DNA of 64,000 bases from Cliona cf. orientalis (lineage: Eukaryota > Porifera > Demospongiae > Clionaida > Clionaidae): positions 3,162,001 through 3,226,000 of the forward strand of contig OZ005696.1 of NCBI GenBank assembly GCA_963930775.1. Direction: 5' to 3'. Below are positions 25,381 to 36,400 of the stretch, in pieces (within the stretch, counting starts at the first letter, position 1; every line of letters starts with the position of its first letter). The notes below the pieces were generated by a model. It did no database searches, was not told the origin of the DNA, and worked only from the letters and a program-made list of their open reading frames with translations. Both the position numbers and the translations under genes were made by a program.

Positions 25381-25530
25381 CTATTTACCTGTTCCATTTT
25401 GTGGTTCTTCATGATTGGCTAATAGATTCCTTGAAGCCACTGCTGATGCAGGATGTGATGTAACACAGTCACACACATCCATATATTCTGAATTGTTCTT
25501 GTGTTCACAACTGCTGCTCTGTATGTTGTA
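25381..25530 (-). other. exon-like block in duplication copy A (unknown protein)
   Basis: On the minus strand an acceptor (CAACATACAG) is followed by an open block reading SSSCEHKNNSEYMDVCDCV...ASRNLLANHEEPQNGTG and a GTAAAT donor. The copy B block at 28010-28140 keeps acceptor, donor and frame. I do not recognise the protein. A second conserved block lies at 23410-23590 (ISSRLNVKYEDPN). Without transcripts this is only a candidate exon. Confidence 0.4.
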
Positions 25531-26477
25531 CAATAATATCATTGCAGTATAATACTTAACGTATAGACAGAGGTATAGAGGAAGCACAGGATTATGTTGA
25601 TATCATGTATGAAACACTCATTTGACCACATCCTCAGTAGCTGCCTAATTCTAATGGTATACATATGGTAGAACGTTGTCAATATTATAGTCTACAAGCC
25701 ACATCACCTAAATCACAGAGATTAGTGCATTTGCAGGATCCATCCATTGTGAAGCGTGAGCCCTGTTGACGACAGGCTTTACCTACATATTATATCCAGA
25801 TCTGGAGATTTTTGTGCTAACAGACGATGACGACGACAGACAGATACAACCGATTGCATTACCCCTTGCGCATGCGCACGGGGTAACAAGGCTAGCAAAT
25901 TATATATCCATGGGATTACGTCAGCCAAGAGAACGGGTGAATTTTTGATCCACAGAAATTTGAAGGTAGCTAGGTGTAATGTGCATGTACTCACTTAATT
26001 TGACTTCCATTACAATTGGCCTGCCATGACTGCTGCTTGCACTTATCTATAGATAGGTAATAATAATAATAACATTATTAATTGACCATGTAACTAAAAT
26101 CAATGGGCTCCTACTCGGGCATTCCCAGCAAATTTAAATCATAGTAAGAAGCATTCACAGTACTGTAATATGGGGGAAAAATCAACTAATTTCTAACCTT
26201 ATATAAAGTAGTTCCCATCCATGTAATCTAAATTACTACCATAATCTGCAAGAAATGATTATAATTGTACGTACATGTACATAATAGCTATTAAGTCTAT
26301 TATGACCGTCCATGCATATTATACCATTCAGTTTGGATCGCTTGGTAGCTGGAGATCTTAGAATCTGATTTGGATCTTCATATTTCACACTTGATGATAT
26401 CACCATGGTCACATTTTCAGGTGTATACGTAGTACCTTCTATAAGCAGGGTGGTATGTCACAAAATAATAATATTGT

Positions 26478-26836
26478 CAGTGGCGTATCCAGGATTTAAC
26501 AAAAGGGGGTGCTTCGCGCGCGCGAAAATTTGAAAGCCACGCCCACTTTATTGACCACACCCACCATTTTCGCCCGTTATTGGATATGCATTATTAAGAA
26601 ACGCCCACGCTCTCCACTCTTCACCGCTCAAAAACAATGAAAACGTTCAGGTGAGCAGCTACTAATGAACTAGCTAGCGATTTTGATGCTTTAGTACAGC
26701 GTTTTTATATAGTAAAGTGCTAGTGACATTATTTATTGATATAAAAATAAGGCATGTTAGCACCAATTAATTGTATGCCTCTGAGGCTAAGGGGGGTGCT
26801 CGAGCACCCTGAGCACCCCCCCTGGATACGCCACTG
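26478..26836. mobile_element. CAG-ended (hAT-like) element, 359 bp, 5-bp target duplication
   Basis: The left end CAGTGGCGTATCCAGG is mirrored exactly by CCTGGATACGCCACTG, flanked by ATTGT on both sides. Copy A of the surrounding duplication lacks it, giving the empty site. The inner part has a GGGGGTGCT / AGCACCCCCC arm pair. A second copy is at 38112-38458. Assignment to hAT is inferred from the CAG ends only. Confidence 0.85.
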
Positions 26837-27091
26837 ATTGTAATTAAATCTGTGAGGGGTCCATACAAGTTTACATTGATCATGGCCACTATAGTTCACT
26901 CTTTTTTTTTGCTGACATGGACTATTAGTCATATAATACTTGGGACATGAAATTAATAATATATTACACTAATAGAGTTATAGTATGGTGGGTAATTATT
27001 GCAAATGATAGCCGTAAATTTTGGAGTGATACCTCTTGGCGACATTGACACGATGGATTTGTTTTCAGGACTGAATTACGAATAGTCTAGA

Positions 27092-27618
27092 TACCGTAAA
27101 GTCTGGTTAATAAGTGCATGCGCTTATCACTCTGGGTGGTAAGGAAACATTCGCCTATTAGACGATGTGCGCTTAATAGAGAGTGAAGTTTTGGCCCCGC
27201 CCACTGCCAGCACGTTCGAGCACTCAATCATAAAGCTAGCCAGTTATGAACACAGCGATTCTTGGACTAAGCTCTGTAATAGTTCATCCATGGGAGTATG
27301 ATCGGAAGCCATCACTGGAAGAAAAAATAGCCGACTTCTTTGGCGAGACTCGCTTCGGTCAAGGTCAAGAGTCGAAACCCGTCTCAGTGGAACATCGCAG
27401 TGTTGAGTATAGTCGATCTCGTGCAGCTGGCTATCCGAAAATAGGTTAGTAAATTAGTTCTAGCCATGTAGAGCATGGAATACTCTTGATCGAACAATGT
27501 CGTCTTTATTGGGCGCATGCGCTTATTAGATAATACTTAATAACAGGAAGGAAGCATGCGCTTATTAAAAAATATGTGCTTAATAAGTATGTGCGCTTAT
27601 TAACCAGACTTTACGGTA
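27092..27618. mobile_element. MITE, TACCGTA-ended, 527 bp
   Basis: The left end TACCGTAAAGTCTGGTTAAT is mirrored at 27597-27618. Internal GCGCTTAT/ATAAGCGC words repeat. A small open frame inside (27246-27449) has no family motif. Confidence 0.85.
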
Positions 27619-28009
27619 TATCATGACCACACTTAATTGTGGATGAAAAACTATGATCCAATTTATAGTGCATTATTGGTTACTTTCTCAGGATACTTGC
27701 ACTGTCGAGAACTAAAGTGGCCTATAAATCTCAAAATGATTTTTGAACATGGGAGTCATCTAACTATCACATACTCAATTTAATCAAAGTTTTCTGAATC
27801 TGAGGAAGTAATATTAATTTTATGAACTATAGCTAGGATACTTCAGTTCAGAGTCCTTCATTATTACGACAGTATATAGATATTGTCATAAGCCTGAAAA
27901 ATTTAATAAGATGTTCAGCATGGCACAGGCTTATACTATAGATCTGTCAGTAAACCCTTGATTCGTTATTCTGATGTCAAACTTGGCATAGCTATAATTT
28001 TACCTGTTC

Positions 28010-28140
28010 CATATTGTGGTTCTTCATGATCAGCTAATAGATTCTTTGTAGCCACTGCTGATGCAGGATGTGATGTAACACAGTCACACACATCCATTTC
28101 TTCTGAATCGTTCTTGTGTCCACAACTGCTGCTCTGTAAT
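28010..28140 (-). other. exon-like block in duplication copy B (unknown protein)
   Basis: Minus-strand open block reading SSSCGHKNDSEEMDVCDCV...ATKNLLADHEEPQYGTG, with a GTAAAAT donor. It is homologous to 25381-25530. Several differences between copies change amino acids, but none makes a stop. A possible start exon for the same transcript is 29322-29361 (MENRINTEGQLIE then a GTATATTG donor). Function is unknown. Confidence 0.4.
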
Positions 28141-28523
28141 AATAATATTACAATAATAATATTATTATCATTGCAGTATACTTAACATATAGACCGACTC
28201 AGAGGTATATGGCTATAGAGGAAGCACAGGATTATGTTGATATGAAACACTCACTTGACCACATCCTTAGTAGCCGCCTAATTCTAATGGTATACATGCA
28301 TAATTATTATGGTAGAATTTTATCAATATAGTGCATACACATACAAGCCACATCGATGCCAGCACCTAAATCGCTCAGATAGTCTGAGACTGACTCTCGA
28401 CCTCAACAGTGACAAGTTTCAATGCTTCAATCACAGAAGACAAACTCGACAGCGCAGTACAGCTTCCGAACTAAGTCTTCAGAGTGGTCATGGCCGGTAT
28501 GGCACGCAGCATGATAATAATAT

Positions 28524-29002
28524 TACCGTATGGCCGGAAATTTTCGAGGGAGCCAATTTTCGCGGTTTTCGCGGTTGACTGGCGATCCACGAAAATTAAA
28601 TCCGCGAAATAAAAATCCTAAACGCACGCGCGCACGTGCGATAACGGGGTGGGGGGCGTGGCCATCGTGGTGCATGCCGCTGCCCAGCTGGATTGATCTA
28701 ACAGCTGGTTTACTTCATATCAGTTCATTATTGTTGAGCTTCTTCTGCACAAATGTCTCTAGCCTCGATCATATGCTACTCTCGTGCCATTTCTCGATCT
28801 CTGCTAAGTACAAGTACGATCGATTGATCGCTTGCTGTTTGAGCCGCGGCGCGCGTGCAGTAAGAGGTACTAGGTAGAGCCAGACGGATATTGTGGGTGG
28901 AGCAACCCTGGAACGTCCATCCGCGAAAATTAGATCGCGAAATCTTTGAAGATGGGCCTTCCGCGAAAATTGGATCCCTCGAAAATTTCCGGCCATACGG
29001 TA
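28524..29002. mobile_element. MITE, TACCGTA-ended, 479 bp, splits an older repeat
   Basis: TACCGTATGGCCGGAAATTT at the left is mirrored at 28983-29002. Inner words CGCGAAAATT repeat in both orientations. It sits inside the inverted copy of the 22440/54635 repeat. A fragment of the same family is at 50628-50690. Confidence 0.85.
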
Positions 29003-29724
29003 TTATTATAGTGCAAGGCTAGCTAATTATCCACGGAATTACGTCAGCCAAGAGAACGGGTGAAGTGTTAGCCAGCCGTACTTGTCAGAGAAAGTAGTCC
29101 TCAATTTATAATGTATTCGCTGGATACATGCGTCAGATACTCTACATAATATTATTTACTAATTTTCAAGTCTATAAGAAAGGCTCCACGGAGGACCTGA
29201 ATTTTCTAGTAACTACCTCATAGATTACACTATAGGTTTCATTATAGCATAATTACTATATAACCGCAGAAAAGTAAAATTATTATTAATAGTAACTGGG
29301 AATGTAATTATAACAATATACCTTCAATAAGTTGTCCCTCAGTGTTAATTCTGTTCTCCATAATCTCATTTCATTCAACCATTCCTATAATAATTATATT
29401 TTTTTGGATAGCACTGCTATAATAATAACAATGTATATACAATGTCACGACATTACATGGTGTACTTAATATCAAAATAGTAGCAAAACAGTGCCAATGC
29501 TGGACTTAATATCTGTGCCCAATCATTAACAAAGCCCATCAATAACATCAGCTATGCATGAAGAGTGCACTGCCAAATGGAGTATATTATAAAACAATTG
29601 CAAGGATCCCATAAGATCGGGTTTTGACACATCAGTCATTCTTTATTGCTTTATCGACTCTACTAATTCAACCAACCACCTCCTATATAGTGACCAATTG
29701 CAAGGCCTAGATATCTTTTGTGAT

Positions 29725-30260
29725 AATTAACCCTCACCGCAAAGCATAGGCGGAGGGTTACTGCAATCGTTTGGCGATTTTTTATCTGTCCCTAAGGGTT
29801 GTCTGAGATAAAGTATGTATTTGAGGTATACCAGGCATCAATGAAGAGTGGTCACTTAAGTCCTGCCCAGTGGTGTAGTAGTGTGTGGCTGTTGCCAGTC
29901 TGCATGTGTTTACATGGCACCTACCTCAGCTACATGACTGATTGCCATTCTGTGCTTTGCTGGTCGTTGTCAATGCAGTGATAGTGTAAACAGGCAGTGG
30001 CTCTCAAGCACATAATTCAGTTTAAGTATATCACAGAGGCTTTCAGTTTATATAGTGACATAGCCAGGTGCCTTCCCCTTACTCCTAGATCATGCACTGA
30101 CTCTGAAGAAAACAGTATCAGAACCCTGTTCAGGTGCAGGGACTGTAGCTAGTTCAATACTCCTGATATTGAGCAGGCATACACACTGAGACGTGCTATA
30201 GATCTATGCGTGCATGAGTCATTCATGCGTATAGCGGTGAGGGTTCTGCACTCCTATGCA
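29725..30260. repeat. duplicate of the MATE 3' flank (pair of 48835-49190)
   Basis: Ordered matches include GCAAAGCATAGGYGGAGGGT, GTGTAAACAGGCAGTGGCTC, ATAGCCAGGTGCCTTCCCC and GAACC.TGTTCAGGTGCA. The copy here has about 100 extra bases near 29770-29900. The partner lies just downstream of the MATE gene, so this is either an interspersed repeat or another displaced piece of that locus. Confidence 0.7.
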
Positions 30261-30466
30261 TTCATATTATTGTTACAATCATGCTACCTGTCCTGGGTTC
30301 TCTCCTGTGCTCATTTTTTGGTCCATCAAATTCTCTTGAAAATTGAAAGAATAGGGGGAATAACAGTCATCCCACGAATGACGTGAATAGTCACAAAAGC
30401 GTGGTAGTAGCTGTGTCAATTTTCTCTCATCCTGCAGTAATAGATAAACATCTCACACCCTGAATC

Positions 30467-33400
30467 TTATGCATTGACAATATGTAAAGACGAGCTGTTG
30501 AGACTTACTATAGCAAGTAATGAAAATGAATGTCGACGTTGAGTAAAACCCCTACTTAATAGTCTCTCAATTTCGTCATTAGTCCATCCTATAGCTGAAA
30601 ATAAGATATTTAAGATATTAATGTCAAGAGCAACCATGCATTAAAAAAGAGACTCACCTTTTACTTTAATAAGTGGTAGTCCTCTCTGTATCCTTCGTTT
30701 GTTGACAGTTTCCTCAATAGCATCTACAAACATTTCATTATCCCTTGGAAGGACGAGCGTCGAGAGCGTGGTATTATCTTCTAGATAGATTTTGAGATAG
30801 TTAATCCCTTTCTCTGTTATACTATTTCGATACTCTGAAAGGTAACTCCGGATGTATAATTCTGTTAATGATTTGTTTTTTTGCAAAGAAATGGCAAGAT
30901 ATCCTAATCCCACATCAGTTAAATTGCAAGTCACCAAGCGTAGTCTCTTCAAGCTGTGGTTATGTTCAAGGGCATGTGCTATGTGTCTAATACCAGGATC
31001 ACCCAAATTGTTAACACCAACATAAAGATTTTCTAGACTTGAATTTGTAGTAAGAGCATCATCTAAATATTTGGCACCTTTTGATGTAAGGCCACAATCC
31101 TGCAAGTTCAATGTTTTTACAGTGGTATTACTCTGTAATTCATTTGCAATGTAAGCTGTTCCCATATCTGATATATGTTGATTCATAATCAAGTTTAATT
31201 TGGTGGTACACATCAAAATTTTCGAAAGGTGTCTAACTCCTTCTGGGTGAATTCCATTGTTTCGTAGTTTTATATTTAGAATAGCGTTCGTTCCTGAACC
31301 TCTCTGTAGTTCATCACACAAGTAATAGCAGCCTTGATCATCAATTCTGCACCAACCAAGATCCACTTTGAACTCAGTGGATGTCGTTTTGCATATACAA
31401 CATAGAAAGTAACCAATAGAGAGGCAATCTTTTGAGCTGAGAGTAATGCAACTGAGATCCAGTCCATATGGTAGATGATGAGCAATTAGTTCACACAGAT
31501 CAATATCGTGTGCTTCATATAAGCAACAAATTAGAGAACAGAGCAGAGTTTTGTCCTCTTTCGTAGGATGATGCACTCCACATTCAGTGGCAATCTCGAC
31601 AAGAAGGGTACTAACACCAGAGATTTTCAGTTTTGTAATAGCAGCATAAAATTTAAGGACTGCAACAAATCTAGAACTTCCAGAAGTGAATAGATTATGT
31701 AGCACAGCTAACTGTTTGTCTTCTGGAAGGGTTGCAATGTAGAATGCAGCCATAAATTCTTGGATAGACAGATGAAGAAAATTATAGGATATTGTCCATC
31801 CGCAATCAGCTCTTTCCACACCCTGAAGTAAACCAAGGGTATTGAAATCTTTCTTCACTTCCGACTCAGTAAAAATCACTTTATCTTGTACTACTCCATC
31901 GAAAGCAAGCTGGCAAATATATAAAAATGACTTATTAATTTCATCAGGAAGTTTATCTAGAGGAGGCAGTGATGCAATTCTTAAATCAGGTGGGCCATGC
32001 TCTTCCATATGGCGGAATATACAATGGCGAATCAACTCAGCTATGTAATTTTGTTGTGTTTTTGGAAGTGAATGTTTGTTCTCCTTGAAAATGTACGCCA
32101 CTATGCTGGCATCTAGAGGTAAGCAACAACTCTCAGCTAATTCAGGATTTTTTTCAATTTCTCCTTTCAAAATCTCCAAAGCATCTCTGTTCCCTTCCAA
32201 ACATTCCATAAAGTAATTCTCTAACTCTTCTTGGGAGAATCCAACCAGTTCAATGTGCAGAGATATGTTGTCAAATAAATCACCACAGGCTATAGGGCGA
32301 GATGTAACAATAACATCACTCTTGTACAGTGGGTTTAGGTGCAAGCTTGCTTGTTGGATTAGTCGATGAAAGATAGAATCTTGCTGCCTTCGAATCTGTG
32401 GTGAAAGCTCATCCCATCCATCCAAAATGAATAGAACACCCTGCCCACCAATATCAATAAGCTTTTTCATTGCTTGAAAGTGCTGTGCAGGTAATAGATC
32501 GAAAAAGTTTATATCACTATGATATTTTTGATCCCTTAATTGCACAAGTATAACTACATCATACTCCTGAAAGAGCAGTTTTTTACTCCACTGTTGACTA
32601 ATATACCTCGATAGCGTACTTTTACCACTTCCAGGTGCTCCTTCTAATAAAACGATCTTGCGCTTGCCCTTTAGTTCTTTAAATATGTTTTGAAGTTTGA
32701 TTAAGGATCTTCCTTGATGAATATTGTTCAGCTTTTCCTTCATACTTAGACGAACATGTTTAGTTAAATATGGTCGCCGTGGATCAGGTTTATTCTTAAC
32801 CATAGTTATCTCAAATACTCTTGGTTTAGGGGAGGGAGGCCATTGATGTATTGATGTTTGAGTTGGAATTAAATCACTGTAGATGAATCTTAGATAATCC
32901 ACAAGCTGACTGTCAGATTGATCCTTGCTTGTACTATGATCTGCAGGATATTTACCATTGTAAACAATCCTTGATAATTAGCAACTGTATTATAATAGGG
33001 GTGAGTATTCACAAACTTGCGTGTGCATGACATGATTGATCGAGTCTCGGCATTATGCATAATTAATGCAACCACAATTGAGTAATATAATATTATATCG
33101 CGATGTCAGCACGTGCGTATGCCTCAGGTTATGTGGTTCTGCCTGTCCTTTTTAACCCTCAGCGTATAATATGCAAGGGTTATGGTAATCTTTCTGTGCG
33201 TTTGTCTGTTTGTCTGTTACTAAGCTAGCTGCTACATACCTGGTTTATACATTGAAAACGAGGTACCCTTTAATAGAATGGCATTTTTCAAGATAATTAT
33301 TATGCATTGTGTGGATTTGATAAAAGCGCATAATATTATATTATTGAACAAAAATTCTAGTGACATTAATTTTTGCTAATAGTAGCTAATAGTTACATGC

Positions 33401-36400
33401 TACCAAAAAGTGAGGGAAGCTGATTACTGCAGTGCAGAGTTGAATACAACAGCACCAGGCTAGAGTTGTCGTTGCTGTGAGCCACTGAACCTTGAACAAC
33501 ACTGCTATGCTATATTTACCCTGTGTGCATGCGCAAGGGTAAAGCAATTGGTTTGGTCCATCTGTCTGTCTGTCTGTTTGTCTGCACAAAATTGCCAGAT
33601 CTGGAGATCTAGGACTGAACTCATAAGCACAACATATCAGTTGAAATTGTTGAAAAGCAGGCTTCATTATGCTTCGAATCAGTTAGCAAGGCCTACAAGC
33701 ATTACAAACACTGTGTTTTTGTTCATCACGCCTATGGACCCTACCCACTGTAGGCTTTTTGCCCATGTGCATAACCTACTACAATACATAGGTAAGGGTC
33801 ATCTATTGTACAGGTGCATGCTTGCTGCTGCTAGTGCTGCGGACGCAGATGTAACAAGTGTGGGGTATGTGCTCTACAGAGCTCTAGTATTGTATTGTTG
33901 TTGCCTGCTTGTGTAGCTAATGCCATGCAATGCATTGAAGCTAGGTTATTTGCTCTAGAGAGCTCTAGTGTATCTAGTGATTAATGTAAATTTTTTTAGC
34001 AAGCAGCAAGCTTAAGCTAGAACATACTGACAAGGATACTGTTCATGGCATTGTGACATGCTTGTTCTTGGCTTCCTTTCCGAGCTATCCTTACTTCGCT
34101 CGTGACTATCTGATTGCAGCTAGGTCCCTATCACTCTGATTTCTTTTCTATCTTGGTCGCTGTCTATTCAATGAAATCTTGTTTTTGACATATAAATGAG
34201 GTACCAGCAGTTACCGTAACCCTTGCACCGAGAGTTAATACACTACAGGGGATATCTCTGTACGGAGTGCAAGCTCCGGCCTTGTGACTTGGCATAGACA
34301 AGATCTAAACCATTGCGCAATGATATCATGGTAAACAGACTGCACTATCAAGACCTAAGGATTCCTGATGGATTTGTTGTGATGACCAAGAGAAGAGCAT
34401 GGATCCGATGGATGAGAATTTGGTGGTTCAGTGGATCAAGAAGATTTGGGCTCCCTGCATTATCAGCAAAGGAGAGAGCCAAAATATATAGACAGCAAAA
34501 TACTGGGTTTTTTCCTAGGATGTCGGGTGCATTTTCACTATTGAATCACTTGAGGGCTCGTCAAGGAGACATCTGATACTACATTGTCATTCAAGTTGTC
34601 ACTACTTCAATGCAATGTAGGTCTCCTAGTATTTAGTTTCTATCACTACCTTTTGTGCTTTTTGTTACTGCCATCCCTACTTTTCATGTTTAATTGTTAT
34701 TCAAGTGTTCACTGCATACCACAAATTCGAGGTCACACCTAAAATGATACTACGGTATGTGGATGAGGCATAGATGTGAGTGTTATATAAGCGGCAAGAA
34801 ACTAATGGTTATAATTTTATGTGGTTGCATGACACTGCATTTATCGGACGTCACCGCCACCTCGCTCACCTGCTCCTTCTGGTGGCCTTGTGGGTGTCTC
34901 AGCTAGCGTCTTCATAATTATAGACCCTTTACGTAGACATGTAAATCAGTGCACTGTGTATTCACTACTTTAGGTACACTTTCTGAATCAGTTGGTTTCA
35001 TACTTTCAATTAAATTATTTACACAATTGCTCCACTCACACATTTGTACCTAAAGTCACTTTCTAGTAAACCATACTTAGTCTGCTATATTATTACCATA
35101 TTATTTTGTTGTAATTAAGGCCACCAAAAAATAATTCCAATCCTGCTTGGTACATAAATAAGAATGATGAAAAGATTGCGACTTGCATCTAAATAAGGGT
35201 GGTACCAGGTAATTCTGAGCAAAGCAAGGTCCTCTACTTGAGCTCAGCCGAGATCATACGGCTTCAATGGCTACTTCTTGCATGCCCCCTAAAAGTTTGT
35301 TCTTGCACTCCACAGTGAATCAAGGTCCATTGCCAGCTCTATGGTTGTCAAACATGGTCAGCCACATTCACGAAGAACCATGGTGCCATAGTTCCACAAT
35401 TTTGTCGATTTCGTTCAACAGACCATAAAATTGTGCATCATCGTAATGACATGAATAAGTATTTAAAGGCGTTGTGTCATGATATAAGCGGTGATTGTTA
35501 CAAATTTAGATCTAGTATACGGACTCGCATTGTGATAGATCACGCACATACAAAAATATTGTTGCGTGCTCCTCGTGGACTCCAGAACGTCATCGAAGGA
35601 CGAAGCAAGGACTTAGCTACTCGTGGCACTGCTAGAGGACTGGTATCTATGTCTGATTCTCGACCTACTCTCGCTTGCTAAAGGTTAATCTCCTTGTGGT
35701 ATACTACCTTGCACGTGATAGATCTAGCTAGACATAGACATCACTATTCTGGCACGGCCGACTCTCGCCCGTCCCCCTGATAGACCTCTTACAGTGGCGT
35801 AGGAAGATGTTTTTGAGCAGGGGGGCTGAAAGTAAGCAGGTGAAGACTCGCTTTACGCGCGCGTAGCGTGCAAAAGCTAGGGGGGTCTGGGGGCATGCTC
35901 CCCCAGGAAAATTTTGGAGTTTTAGACCTTCTGAGAGCTTTTCTAGTGCATTTTCGAGGACATTCTGGACTCTTAGCTTGTCACATGTGAACACAGATCA
36001 GTAGTCACTACTGATCTGTGTTACTACTGATCTGTGTTCACATGTGACAATTATTGATATCTACACACCGTGGGGCTAAGATACACCACAATCATGAATA
36101 ACTCAACCCTGATTGTGGCAACAGATGAAAAAGAAAAGTGCAAACCTCAGAGGGTGAGCCCCACCCCCTGGCTTGTACAGCAGTCTAAAAATCAGAGGGG
36201 CTCTGCCCCCCCAGCCCCCCTGGTTCTTACGCCAGTGTCTTACCTTTCACCGCTAGCTGAAGATCTTCCAGCTCCAACCCTTGAGCCTTTCTTGGACCAA
36301 TCGTGTTCTGCTACCATGATTTACAACCGTTGATTGAAAAGTGGCTGCCAGATTTCAATCTAATGAGCGTGGTTGTATCACGTGTGACACTAATTTACTA

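Larger units (their letters stand above)
23265..25945. repeat. tandem segmental duplication, copy A
   Basis: It aligns in order with copy B (26095-29066). Matching blocks are 23270-23640 with 26100-26900, 24930-25060 with 27690-27840, 25290-25540 with 27900-28150, 25580-25700 with 28220-28345, and 25892-25945 with 29015-29066. Differences are mainly element insertions (24116-24860 in A; 26478-26836, 27092-27618 and 28524-29002 in B) and about 10% substitutions by eye. Confidence 0.8.
26095..29066. repeat. tandem segmental duplication, copy B
   Basis: This is the partner of copy A (23265-25945). It is interrupted by three mobile elements absent from A, which gives clean empty-site comparisons for each. 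At 28226-28265 it keeps a GTGAGTG donor that in A is changed to ATGAGTG, so if the unit is a gene, copy A is the damaged one. Confidence 0.8.

Noticed and set aside
28530..28996. Open frames on both strands near 28.5-29.0 kb
   Set aside because: They read through the inverted repeats of the MITE at 28524-29002 (MAGNFRG appears on both strands).
33548..33916. 122-codon open frame beginning in a GTCT repeat
   Set aside because: Starts in simple repeat and runs through the 33166-34240 element; no recognisable domain.
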